DNA of 64,000 nt from Adiantum capillus-veneris (taxonomy: Eukaryota; Streptophyta; Polypodiopsida; Polypodiales; Pteridaceae). Positions within the stretch are counted from its first letter, which is position 1, and every line of letters starts with the position of its first letter. The notes beneath the pieces were generated by a model, which worked only from the letters and a program-made list of their open reading frames with translations, was not told the origin of the DNA and searched no databases. The position numbers and the translations under genes were made by a program. The stretch covers positions 37,238,739 through 37,302,738 of the forward strand of contig CM043966.1 in the NCBI GenBank assembly GCA_014529385.2, in the 5' to 3' direction. This document shows, one piece after another, positions 30,774-42,306 of this stretch.

Positions 30774-31559
30774 TGTCGTGACACTACCAGTATCCCAATT
30801 AATAGTGCATTTGGTTGCCAACATCCACGTGCGTCCCAGGTTTACGTTGCCTTCCATAGCTCCCGCGGGCATGACTAGAAACCTCTGCACTATGCTTCCA
30901 TTGTCATAGACAATAGGGGTCTGAAGGACTCCAAGAATAACAGTTTTCTTTTTATCAATGCCCTTGACTTGCATCGTACTCAGGGATAGGGTCGGTCTCC
31001 CTAATTGACACCAAACTCCATAGGATAAAAAATTGTGTCTAGCTCCCGTATCTAATAAGGCATTGTATAGTACTTTCCCATAGGGGCTATTTAGCTCAAT
31101 TGGGTATCGTAGGGGTGGCTCAGATTCTAATGAGTCGTCATCTGTGTCCTCGAAAAATGCTTGCGTGATTCCCAGATTAGCCTCTCGTTGGCGTCTAAGA
31201 CGTTGTTGTCGTTCCCGAGCCTCAACTCTTGCTTGGATTTTTTTAAGATCTGCTTGTTCCTTGGCAGCCTTCTTTTGATGGATGGCTTGCAACTCTTCCT
31301 GGCTTAGAGGATCATAATATCTTTTGAATTTACTCCCATTAAGGAATCCAATGGTTTCAACTCCATCTAGAGTCTCCACACGAATGGTACCTTGCGGGGT
31401 AATTTCACACACTCGATATGGCCCCTTACCAGCGTATTTCAATTTCTTCTTTTCATTACGTACCCCGTACATAAGAACTTTATCACCAACCTTGATGTCT
31501 TTATCCTTTAAATGGCTATCAAACCACTTCTTTCTCCTATCCTTCTCCACTAGAGCGTT
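30774..31559 (-). pseudogene. Gypsy-3 integrase C-terminus followed by a second, canonical aspartic protease
   Basis: The first part continues integrase: KKWFDSHLKDKDIKVGDKVL, GKGPYRVCEITPQGTIRVE, NGSKFKRYYDP. A charged helix follows (AAKEQADLKKIQARVEARER). Then, at about 31,110-30,790, a retropepsin-like domain appears: YNALLDTGARHNFLS with the DTGA active site, QTPIVYDNGSIVQRFLVMP and VNLGRTWMLATKC, corresponding to the hydrophobic-hydrophobic-Gly segment. This is a protease placed after integrase, whereas Ty3/gypsy elements normally carry it before RT. It would cleave the polyprotein. The preceding TGA at 31,560 probably replaces CGA. Confidence 0.85.
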
Positions 31560-33845
31560 TCACACAGCTAATTGCCTCTCTTCATCTAGCCTTTCCAGGA
31601 TATATAATCGCTCCACTAAGGGGTTACCATCCCAACCTTCTTGAGAAGCTACTCGAGGACTAGGAATGACAAACTCCCATGGCATAACTGCTTCTTGGCC
31701 ATACACCATCTTAAACGGTGTGCAATTAATAGCAACTTTATACGCAGTACGATAAGCCCATAAAGCTGATGTAAGCTTTAGGTCCCAATCAGTGCGATGA
31801 GCCTTGACAGTCTTTGTCAAAATGGAGATGAGAGTTTTGTTGGTACTCTCAGCTTGGCCATTTTCTTGGGGATAATGGGGTGTAGACTTGTGATGAGATA
31901 TCATGAAGTTTGATGTGAGTTCTTTTATTACTTCATTTATAAAATGAGTTCCATTGTCACTCACAAGTTCAAAGGGACATCCAAAACGTGTGATAATGTT
32001 CTCAAAGAGGAACTTAGCTGTTGTTTTTGCATCCGCCTTTCGTGTTGCTTTTGCTTGAGCCCATTTGGTTACATAGTCGGTAGCGACAATGATATATCGT
32101 GATTGCGTGTTACGTGCAGCCGGACTAATCGGTCCTACAAAGTCTAAGCCCCACTTTTCAAATGGTTGGGTTACCTTGATGGGATGTAGAGGCATCCTAT
32201 CCCTTCTTTGTGGCTTGTTGAAGCGTTGGCATTCATCACATCCCTTTGCAAAAAGTGATGCATCCTTAAACAGAGTGGGCCGCCAATAGCCTGACTGTAA
32301 GACCTTTCGGGCAGTCAACTTTCCTGAAAAGTGACCACCAGCTACGCCCATGTGTGCCTCTTGTAGAATATATAAATACTCCTCCTCGCGGGCACAACGT
32401 CTAAGAACATCATCTTTTCCTCTCTTATAGAGAGTTCGAGCCAGTAAGCAATAGGGTTCGCATTCCTTGATTAATTTTCGAGCTATATCTTTTCGCAGTT
32501 CTTTGGGTGGAAAACCATTAACTAAGAAGTTAACAATCTTTTCACTCCATTCACGCATTGTCTCAACAATGAACAAAGGAGTATCAGGCAATTCATCATC
32601 AACCCCCGTAGGAGCTTCGCCATTAGGGATACGAGATAAATGATCCGCCATGACATGTTTTCTCCCAGGCCTCACAACAACGGTGAAGTCAAACTCAAGA
32701 AGAATTAACAACCATCGTGTAATTCGACCTGTGGAACACGGCTTGTTTACCAAATATAGCAATGCTTGATGATCAACATAAAACACAAACTTGGTAGCAA
32801 GAAGGTAATAGCGAAATTTCTTTACTGCGTAAATCATAGCTAGACCTTCGCGCTCTGTAGTAGTGTAGTTCATCTCGGCATCATTTAATTGGCGACTTGC
32901 AAAGCTAATAGGGTAGTCCAATTTATGTTCTCGTGGTTGAGTTAGAACACACCCAGTAGCAAAATTTGATGCATCAATATGCACATGAAAAGGTACATTC
33001 CAATCAGGTGTTCGCAGGATTGGAGCACTTGTTAGGGCCTTCTTTAATAACTCATAAGATTGATGACATTCTTCCGTCCAGTGAAACTCGATAAGAAGCT
33101 TGTACAATGGACGCGCTATCTCGGCAAAGTTTAAAATAAATCTTCGATAATAACCAACATGGCCCATAAATCTTTGAACTCCTTTATAGTTCGTAGGTGG
33201 TGGAAAATCGGCAATGGCTTTAATCTTACTCTCATCTGTGGATATCCCGTTCTTGGACACTATATGCCCTAGAATGACTCCATGCTTAACCCAAAATTGG
33301 CATTTGAAAGGGTTCAATGAGATGCGATAAAATCTGCACCTTTCAAATATTTTTCGTAGATATAACAAATACTTCTCCCAAGAAGAATAAACACAAAGGT
33401 CGTCTAGGAAAGCTTCACAAAACTCCCTTAGAAATTCTTTAAACGCAGTGTTTATTAATCGTTGGAATGTAGCAGGGGCATTTGTTAAGCCAAAAGCCAT
33501 AACACGAAATGCAAACACTCCAAACTCTGTGATAAAAGCAGTTTTAGCTTGGTCCTCTAATGCAATTGTGATTTGATTGTAACCAAAGTACCCATCTAAA
33601 AAGCTATAAGCTTCCTTGCCCGCAACTCTTTCAAGCACATGTTCTGAATATGGCAAGGGATAATGATCTCTCCTAGTGGCTGCATTAACTTTCTTGAGGT
33701 CCACGCACACTCTTAGTTTCCCATTCTTTTTTGGCACAATGACTATCGGAGAAACCCATTCTGAGTGCTCAATAGGGTATATGAATCCACATTGGATAAG
33801 TTTTTCAATCTCCTCTTGTACAATTTTTGCGTACTTAGGATTCAT
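31560..33845 (-). CDS. Gypsy-3 reverse transcriptase, RNase H and integrase
   Basis: 761 residues without a stop. RT: GFIYPIEHSEWVSPIVIVPK, RVCVDLKKVNAATRRDHYPL, FAFRVMAFGLTNAPATFQRL, AFLDDLCVYSSW (catalytic LDD). RNase H: FHVHIDASNFATGCVL, REGLAMIYAVKKFRYYL, FVFYVDHQALLYL. Integrase: HMGVAGGHFSGKLTARKVL...CDECQRF (HHCC), KWGLDFVGPISPAARN, VATDYVTKWAQAKATRK, LVSDNGTHFIN and HYPQENGQAESTNKTL (D, D, E). Only one RNase H is present, unlike gypsy-2. Catalytic residues are intact. It is preceded by TGA at 33,855 and followed by TGA at 31,560. Confidence 0.95.
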   Translation of the reverse strand: MNPKYAKIVQEEIEKLIQCGFIYPIEHSEWVSPIVIVPKKNGKLRVCVDLKKVNAATRRDHYPLPYSEHVLERVAGKEAYSFLDGYFGYNQITIALEDQAKTAFITEFGVFAFRVMAFGLTNAPATFQRLINTAFKEFLREFCEAFLDDLCVYSSWEKYLLYLRKIFERCRFYRISLNPFKCQFWVKHGVILGHIVSKNGISTDESKIKAIADFPPPTNYKGVQRFMGHVGYYRRFILNFAEIARPLYKLLIEFHWTEECHQSYELLKKALTSAPILRTPDWNVPFHVHIDASNFATGCVLTQPREHKLDYPISFASRQLNDAEMNYTTTEREGLAMIYAVKKFRYYLLATKFVFYVDHQALLYLVNKPCSTGRITRWLLILLEFDFTVVVRPGRKHVMADHLSRIPNGEAPTGVDDELPDTPLFIVETMREWSEKIVNFLVNGFPPKELRKDIARKLIKECEPYCLLARTLYKRGKDDVLRRCAREEEYLYILQEAHMGVAGGHFSGKLTARKVLQSGYWRPTLFKDASLFAKGCDECQRFNKPQRRDRMPLHPIKVTQPFEKWGLDFVGPISPAARNTQSRYIIVATDYVTKWAQAKATRKADAKTTAKFLFENIITRFGCPFELVSDNGTHFINEVIKELTSNFMISHHKSTPHYPQENGQAESTNKTLISILTKTVKAHRTDWDLKLTSALWAYRTAYKVAINCTPFKMVYGQEAVMPWEFVIPSPRVASQEGWDGNPLVERLYILERLDEERQLAV

Positions 33846-33854
33846 TGGATAGGG

Positions 33855-35016
33855 TCATTGCTGGACGGGTTTAGCAGTGTTGATCATGGGAATTGTATGT
33901 TGCACCACAGAAGGTGGAACGCCCTTCATGTCATGATATGTCCAAGCAAAGATATCCTTGTATTCCTTGAGGAGCTCCTTAAGTACAGCCTCTTCAGTTT
34001 CGGTAAGGTCTTGAGCAATAAAGACTGGTTTAGACTCCTCACCTGGTTCTGCTAATTCTATCTCTTTAACTACCGCTGGACCATCATAGACTCCACTGCT
34101 TTCATTGGTAGGTATTTGTTGGGCCTTGGCATACACAACCTTTCGCTCCCCCGTGGTATAAGATTTAAAATGTTCAGGAGCCGTATGTAAGTCAGCAGGC
34201 TCTTGTCCTGACGGAGACCTTTCTTTTAGTTCTGCCTCCTTTTCTTGTTGTGCTAACCCTCGATTTTGACGTCTTCTTATAGTTCGACTCAATTTCGGCT
34301 CTGTAACCTCCAATTGAGCGAGGTCAATGGGTCGCGGGCTGCACCACATGACACTCTAGAGATGTTCACCCCAATTGTCTACTAGCTTTCGATGAGCATC
34401 ACATGCCCCTAGATAGCTAAGCCATTCTGCAGTAGATCTTTCCTTGTTTATCCTAGCTCTCACATTTGCTTGATATCCTCGTCTCTTATATGACCTTTGT
34501 TTCTTGTTAAGGTTTTGATTTTGGTAAATGTTTGAACTCGACTCGCTTGATAGGTCTTCGCTTGTATCTTCTTCACTCTCATATAAATTACCATAGATGG
34601 TCGTACTAGACCTTGAGTGTTCAGTTTCTATACTTGGCTCACTCGATGTTTCCTCAGGTTCTGAATCCATTTCTTTCTGAGATTCCGTTTCCGATGTGTA
34701 TTGGCCTGAAGCCTTTGAGGAATCATCAGTTTCACTCTCAGGTAGGTGTGCCTCTTTCTTATCATCGGATGTTACATGCGCTACACCTAACATGTTTACT
34801 TGTGCAATGTATAGTATCTCTTCCCCATCTGGTGTTACCCAGGTTGTTTCTCTCGCTCCCCATATATCTATAGTTGCCGCAAGGTGCACCCAATCGACAT
34901 TGTCTAACTCAGCCATTCCGGGTAGGATATCCATATAAGGAGAGTTCTCCCCAATATCCGTGTCTTTGTTACACGTGTAACAATACTGTAATGGAGCTGA
35001 GTGAATTGTTGTGTCT
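33855..35016 (-). pseudogene. Gypsy-3 linker between first protease and RT
   Basis: Same frame as Gag and RT, with stops at 34,356 (TAG, from CAG) and 33,855 (TGA, from CGA). The first half is Ser/Glu/Asp-rich (SETESQKEMDSEPEETSSEP). The second half (KPVFIAQDLTETEEAVLKEL, EYKDIFAWTYHDMKGVPPSV) is the usual lead-in to gypsy RT. Confidence 0.8.
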
Positions 35017-35018
35017 GA

Positions 35019-38000
35019 TCAATTATCAATGATGAATTTATTTCCTAGAGGATGCGTTCGACCACTTAAAAGATCAACTCGAATGACAGAGTCTTGGAAC
35101 TGTAAGTAGACGTGGTTTTTGGACCAGTCATGCACCATTTTTGCTTCCCTCATGAATGGACACCCTAAGATCATCTCAAATGACATAGGATGCTTGGAAA
35201 GATCCATAACAATGAAAGTTTGCCTTACCTTGTGTCCCAAGACCTTGATTTTGAGATCCTTTAGCATTCCAATAGGCGTAACAATAGATCCATTAGCCAT
35301 TTTTACCACTACGCTTGTGGCTTCAAGGTGAGGTCGCCCCATAGACTCCCAACAACTCTTTGTCACCATGCTAACTCCCGGACCACCGTCAAGGACCCCC
35401 TTTACAGTTAATCCTTTAGTAGTGATTGGTAGAGTAGCATTAGATTCATCACCTTGAAAGTATTGCCCCAACTTGTTAACGGGTACTTCAATTACAGATT
35501 CATGTCCCGCTAGGTCAGATGGTGGTGCTAAATGTTCCTCATCATTCATTACCGAGTCAGGTTTGTTCATATGTGCAAACTGTGGTAATCCGGCCTGTAA
35601 TTCTCCATTGAGGAAGGCTCGAAGAGCTGAGACTAGCTCGGGGTCTTTATATAGTTTGGACATGATGGTGGTTCTAACTTCTGAAGACATGAAATCCATC
35701 AATTTGGCAACATTTAATGGCATCTTGTGGGACGTAGGACCTTGACAAGAGAATGGTGAAGATGGAATCTCCACTTCCTCAAGGGGGTCGGGCATTCCCT
35801 CACCAAACATTCTCTCTAGTAGGAACGGTGTGTGTCCACTTTCAGATGTCCTACCCTCACTCTCTTCCCGAATGATACTGGGTATAGCTAACGGCCTGTA
35901 GTTCTTGTGAGGTTGAACTTGTGTGGGAAACACTGTGTCCGACATCTGGATGTGTTTGGGTTCAGGTTCTAATGTTCGTTGAGTTTCTTCCACCAAACCC
36001 CTCAGTTGTTGGACTCGTTCAATTTCCACTGTTGGGTTTGGATAGGTTCCAATCTTTCTCTTGCAATCCTCATTTTTCGTCTCTCGTGGCTTATCTTGGG
36101 GGTTCGCAACTGGGTAGTTTAACTTTGAATACTCTTTTGATGTTCGTCGTAATTCCCTCTCGTGATCCTCCTCACTGGCTTTTTCCTTTGTAGTAATAGT
36201 TTTGGTCTCCGTGGTCTCTATCGAATCTGAGTCATCCTCAGGGTCATTCATATACACGGGATCCTCTCCCGTCCCTATGTTAGTCTTTGAACTAGGTTTT
36301 GAGCTAGAAGCATTAAGGGATTTCTTTCTTCGTGTTTTCTTCTTTCTCACTCGGCCCATGGATGCAGCATCTCTCTCTTCGAGGATGTAATTTTGCTTTT
36401 GGAGCATCGACCGTGTGAGTGCATTCACTGGTGCTATGTTTATAGTTGGTGGTGTCCCATCAACAATCTCTATTATGTTCAATGGTGTGATTTTTGGTGC
36501 GTTTGGATTGTTAGGACACTGTGCGATCAAATGATCTATGCCACAACGATTACAAGTGAGTATTGGCATTGCCAATGCACTCCCTTGACTTGTTTGCATT
36601 AGTGCGGCATTCGTTTGTATTCTAATGGGGCACTCAGCTACTCGATGTGGTCCACCACATTCGTAGCACTGAAGAGGTGGTCTCTTGGTAAAATCATTAA
36701 TGTTTTGTCCTCTTGCTGCTAGCGCAGTAGCTTGATATACCGGTTTGATTTGTCCCCAATGGTCTTCCATATAGTACATGGGACACTCCTCAAGCATGTC
36801 GACTCCATAGGTGATACTAGAGTCTATGTCCTCTTCGCAATCTACATAAGTACTAGATGACTCGCAACCTATTTGGTTCATAGGTGTAAATCTTGGATGA
36901 GGGGGTTGCGGTCCTAGCACTGGAGGTGGCAACGGTGTGGTTTGGACCACATTTTGGGTTCTAGGGACCATGTGCTGTAATGGAAACTGTTGCTCCATGG
37001 GTGGGGTAGGCATCAATGCAGGAACTCGAGGTGAGTCCGCCCAAGCTATAGGCAGTCTATTTTCCATGATGCGTTTAAGCATTAGGCAATCCTTCGCTTG
37101 ATGGCCATACCTACCACACGCGTTACAAGTCCCGTTAAACTTTACTCTGAAAGTAGGGCATTCACTCGTAGTATGTGGGCCCAAGCAAATTGAGCACCAT
37201 TGTTGCTCCCTTCTTGGATACATATGAGTGTTTTGTGGAGCACGATTACCCCTAAGGCTTTCTTGGATGGCCTTTGTAAGATCTGCCAAAGTCATCTCAG
37301 ATATCGTTTGCTCTTTCATGATTAGATTTATCTTCATTGGCTCATGCCCTGATGCTTGCGAGCTACTAGACTTCGGCTCGGCAGACACTCTTTCTCCTGC
37401 AATCATTAAATTATCCTCCAATTGGATTGCATTCATGGTGACTACTTCCCAAGTAGTGATACCTCTAATGACTAGGCCATTATAGATACTTTCATGTCGT
37501 AGTCCCCTAATGAATCTATCGAACAATTGGTTGTTGTTGAATCGCTCGTTTGGATTGCATCGAGAATTCAAATTCTTTAGGCGACTAATGAAGTCTCTCA
37601 CGGATTCACCTTCTTCTCGTTGGGCTTTCTGGAGTTGAGAGGCTACACCCCAAAGTACTCCCTCTCGTATGTATTCTTTTAAGAACAGTCTCCTAAGAGT
37701 AGAGTAGATCGTTTTTTCTTCTACTCTTAAGGTTCTATACCAATCTCCAGCCTTTCCGCTTAGGGTCAAACTCAAAGCCTTACACTTATGTAGCTCATTG
37801 TGCTCTTCCAAGGAATCGCACACATGTTCAAAGACTTCCATATGCTTTCTAGCATCTCCGTCTCCATTGAATTTCTGTGTGAGCTTAGCTACTTGGACTG
37901 CCTTGCTCCTAGGCTCTCTATCAGGTGCACTACGCATGTTTTTCGCAATAGAGCGACCGATAGTTTGAGCAAATGCTGCCAAATCTCCTATTTGAGCAGG

Positions 38001-38050
38001 TATAATGGGTATGTTCTCTTGGAACCACATGTGAGATGGGAGTTGGCCTT
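35019..38050 (-). CDS. Gypsy-3 Gag core, four zinc knuckles and first, degenerate protease
   Basis: About 1,010 open codons. Gag core: AKLTQKFNGDGDARKHMEVF, LTLSGKAGDWYRTLRVEEK, DRFIRGLRHESIYNGL. Zinc knuckles: CSICLGPHTTSEC, CNACGRYGHQAKDC, CYECGGPHRVAEC, CNRCGIDHLIAQC. Three have the unusual CX2CX3HX4C spacing and one is standard CX2CX4HX4C. A basic stretch (RVRKKKTRRKKS) may aid nucleic-acid binding. Near 35,400 comes a protease-like domain with VKGVLDGGPGVSMVTK and FEMILGCPFM, where the active site reads DGG instead of DTG/DSG, so activity is doubtful. The TGA at 35,019 is explained by CGA to TGA. Confidence 0.88.
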
Positions 38051-39416
38051 GGCCTTGGCATACGCGCGGCTCTTGGGTCCCAAATTTCGTATGGGGGTGT
38101 ACCAGACGGTGGTCCAAAGTTTACAGGCGTGGCCCTAGGCATAGGGGGTGCCTGATATTGCATGTTATTATTAAATGGCATGGCTCCACTTGTATAAGAG
38201 CTTGGATAATTCCATTGTGGATTGTAAGCTCTTGGAATAATCGGAGGTGTAGGAGCTACATGAGGTTGAGGTACGACAGGTGCACATGATTGATACATAC
38301 ATGTAGGTATAGTTGGGGGCACTGTGCTACTAGGCATCGGCGCAGTGTTAACAAATGAACTCCATGGTGTACTTCTTGTCATGCTCACCACTGGGATATG
38401 CATGGTAGCCGTAGTGTCATTAAGAGAAAGATGAGCTAGATCCGGGAAGGTAAAGCTGCCACTTGTGGGCTCAGATTGTACTGAGGCTCCTGGCGAAACA
38501 ACATATGGAGGATCAATGGGGCTCACTGAGGGAGTCTTCATTTGTGATAGGGTTGGTTGGTTGGCCTTTCCTGTATCCAAGAATCTCATTAGGCCTATTG
38601 AAGGCATGTTGATCCCTGTGTTCTGTCTTTCTAACTCGACAATCCTATGGAGGACATCACAGATTTTCTGTTGTTGCTCATCTATGCTAGTAGCACCCGA
38701 TGTGGATTGTAGAACATCTAACCAACCCACATGATAGGTGTGTCCTGTGTACCGATCAGTTAAAGCTTCTGCTCGTAGGTCATACTCCCAATTTTCGTTT
38801 AGGAATATCCCATCTAGGCCTGGTGTGCTGGAGGTTTCCCTTGAAGTGCAAGCATTATTGTTTCCCATAGCTTGCCCCTCCGTGACTGCTACCTTGGGAG
38901 CACTCGGTTGCTCGGCTGGCATGATAGTTGTCATAGGAGCCTTTGTTTTTAGGGCTCGACTTTGTTCTAGCCCTCGTAGGTTCTCAATTTCTAAAGGATC
39001 AGGAGGTGCAGTGGATGGAACATTCACATGCACACTCTCAAGAAGCATAGGGTCCATTTTAGGCATGAATGACGAATTTACTTCCCCACTCCCTTCATTT
39101 ATTTCATTAATCGCATGTTCGGAGCGAGTAGCTCTACTAAGGTCTCTTTTAAGCGGCTAAACACGCTGGACCCGGGCCGTGGGCCCATGGCATGGATGTC
39201 TTGACTTGAACTATCACGGTTTGGTGTAGGATACCCCTCCATGACTTCGTAGTCAGAGGAAGAATCACTAGACGCGATATGAGGATCTTGGGTCGCGCTA
39301 CCTTGAGTCCCAGCCGAAGGTCCAGAACCTAGGGTGGAGGAATAATGGGTGCCCGCGTAAATGGAGGCACTACCAATATGCTCGTGCTCTAACACTCGTC
39401 CAGAACGTAGGTTCAT
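38030..39416 (-). pseudogene. Gypsy-3 Gag N-terminal region, two frameshifts
   Basis: ATG at 39416 begins MNLRSGRVLEHEHIG. The same start motif (MNLRFGRV) opens gypsy-4. The frame shifts near 39,130-39,150 into a second frame (RSEHAINEINEGSGEVNSS) and again near 38,030-38,050 into the main Gag frame. The middle part is Pro/Thr/Ser-rich (PPTIPTCMYQSCAPVVPQP) with one helical stretch (DEQQQKICDVLHRIVELER). Single-base indels explain both shifts. Confidence 0.75.
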
Positions 39417-39469
39417 ATGACTTGGATCCCCTAGAAGTGTCAGTGAGGGCCCGTGAAGGCTGCTCACCT

Positions 39470-40509
39470 AGTAATTTTGGGTGTTTTGCAACCCAAGTCT
39501 TTTCTTATTTTTTGATTTTTTGGTCCTTTTTTTCTGACCCAGCTATAGAATAGAACGTATGATAGCTCAAAACGAGCGTTTCGGTCAGAGGGACGTGCCG
39601 TGCTTTACAGCCCTCCGTTTGGTCACTTTATGCCCTCGGAATCCCTAAAACCATCAATTTCTAGTAAGGAACTAGGCCCGAATTAGAAAGTCTAAGGGTG
39701 CAAGTGGGAATAGAAGGGAGGAGAGTGGAGGACTTGCCCCACATGCTCTCATTCCTTCTTGAGGAGGTAGGGTATATATATAAGAGTGAGTCTAGTATAT
39801 ATCAGAGGACTGAGGCCTGGGCCTGGGCTTGGGCTTGGGCTTGGGCTTGGGCTTGGGAAAATGATCCCGATCCCGATCCCGATCAAAATTTTAGTGTAGC
39901 CCCCCAGTCACTCACGCTTAAATATTTTCAGTTTTAAATTCTTTTAATACAAAAAAATTATTATTTTTTGTTTTTTTTAAAATTATTATTATTATTATTA
40001 TTTTTGGGCGACGAACGCGCGCGGATTTGGTGACCCTTTCTTGGCCACACACACTCTCACCTACCTAACCTCCCAGTCAACAACTCACAGACAGCTCACT
40101 ACCTTATCTACTTACTAACCGTGCTGCTAACCACTAACTAATCTGTTAACTGCTTGCTGACAGTGAGCTAACTGTCCACCTACTTCCTCTCTCACTACCT
40201 GCTGTGCAAACACTGTGTGCAGCCAAACCTTGACAGAAAACTGTGTGGAGAACTATGTGCAAACAGAAATTTCTAATTGCCTTCCTACTTATTCATTCAC
40301 TGCAACCAAGCTAACGACTACTAATTGTGCAAAGACTGTGTGCAAACAGAAAACACAACATTATGCAGAAATCACCGAACTTGCAGGCAACACAGAAATT
40401 AACAACATACAGAAAAACAACTCATTCCTCTTCCTCTTCCTCTTCTTTCCTACTACAAACAACTCATAGGAGAAGCACAAAGTGCCTCTTGGGCTTAGTG
40501 CAGGGCGAT
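39470..40509 (-). other. Gypsy-3 5' leader with hexamer and trinucleotide repeats
   Basis: No coding. It holds a GGGCTT-type hexamer tract at about 39,822-39,858, a CCGATC-type tract at 39,866-39,885, a T/ATT-rich tract at about 39,960-40,000 and a stretch rich in CTAACTA/CTAC words (40,060-40,200). Confidence 0.7.
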
Positions 40510-40527
40510 TCCCCGGCAGCGGCGCCA
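40510..40527 (-). promoter_or_regulatory. Gypsy-3 primer binding site, tRNA-Asp type
   Basis: The plus-strand sequence TCCCCGGCAGCGGCGCCA matches the 3' end of plant tRNA-Asp as I remember it, with one difference. Four bases separate it from the LTR, in the correct orientation for a minus-strand element. Confidence 0.8.
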
Positions 40528-40531
40528 AAAA

Positions 40532-42304
<1,773 letters not shown>

Positions 42305-42306
<2 letters not shown>

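Noticed and set aside
39815-39860. GGGCTT hexamers as a possible interstitial telomere
   Set aside because: The plant telomere repeat is TTTAGGG and related heptamers. This unit is different and the tract is short.
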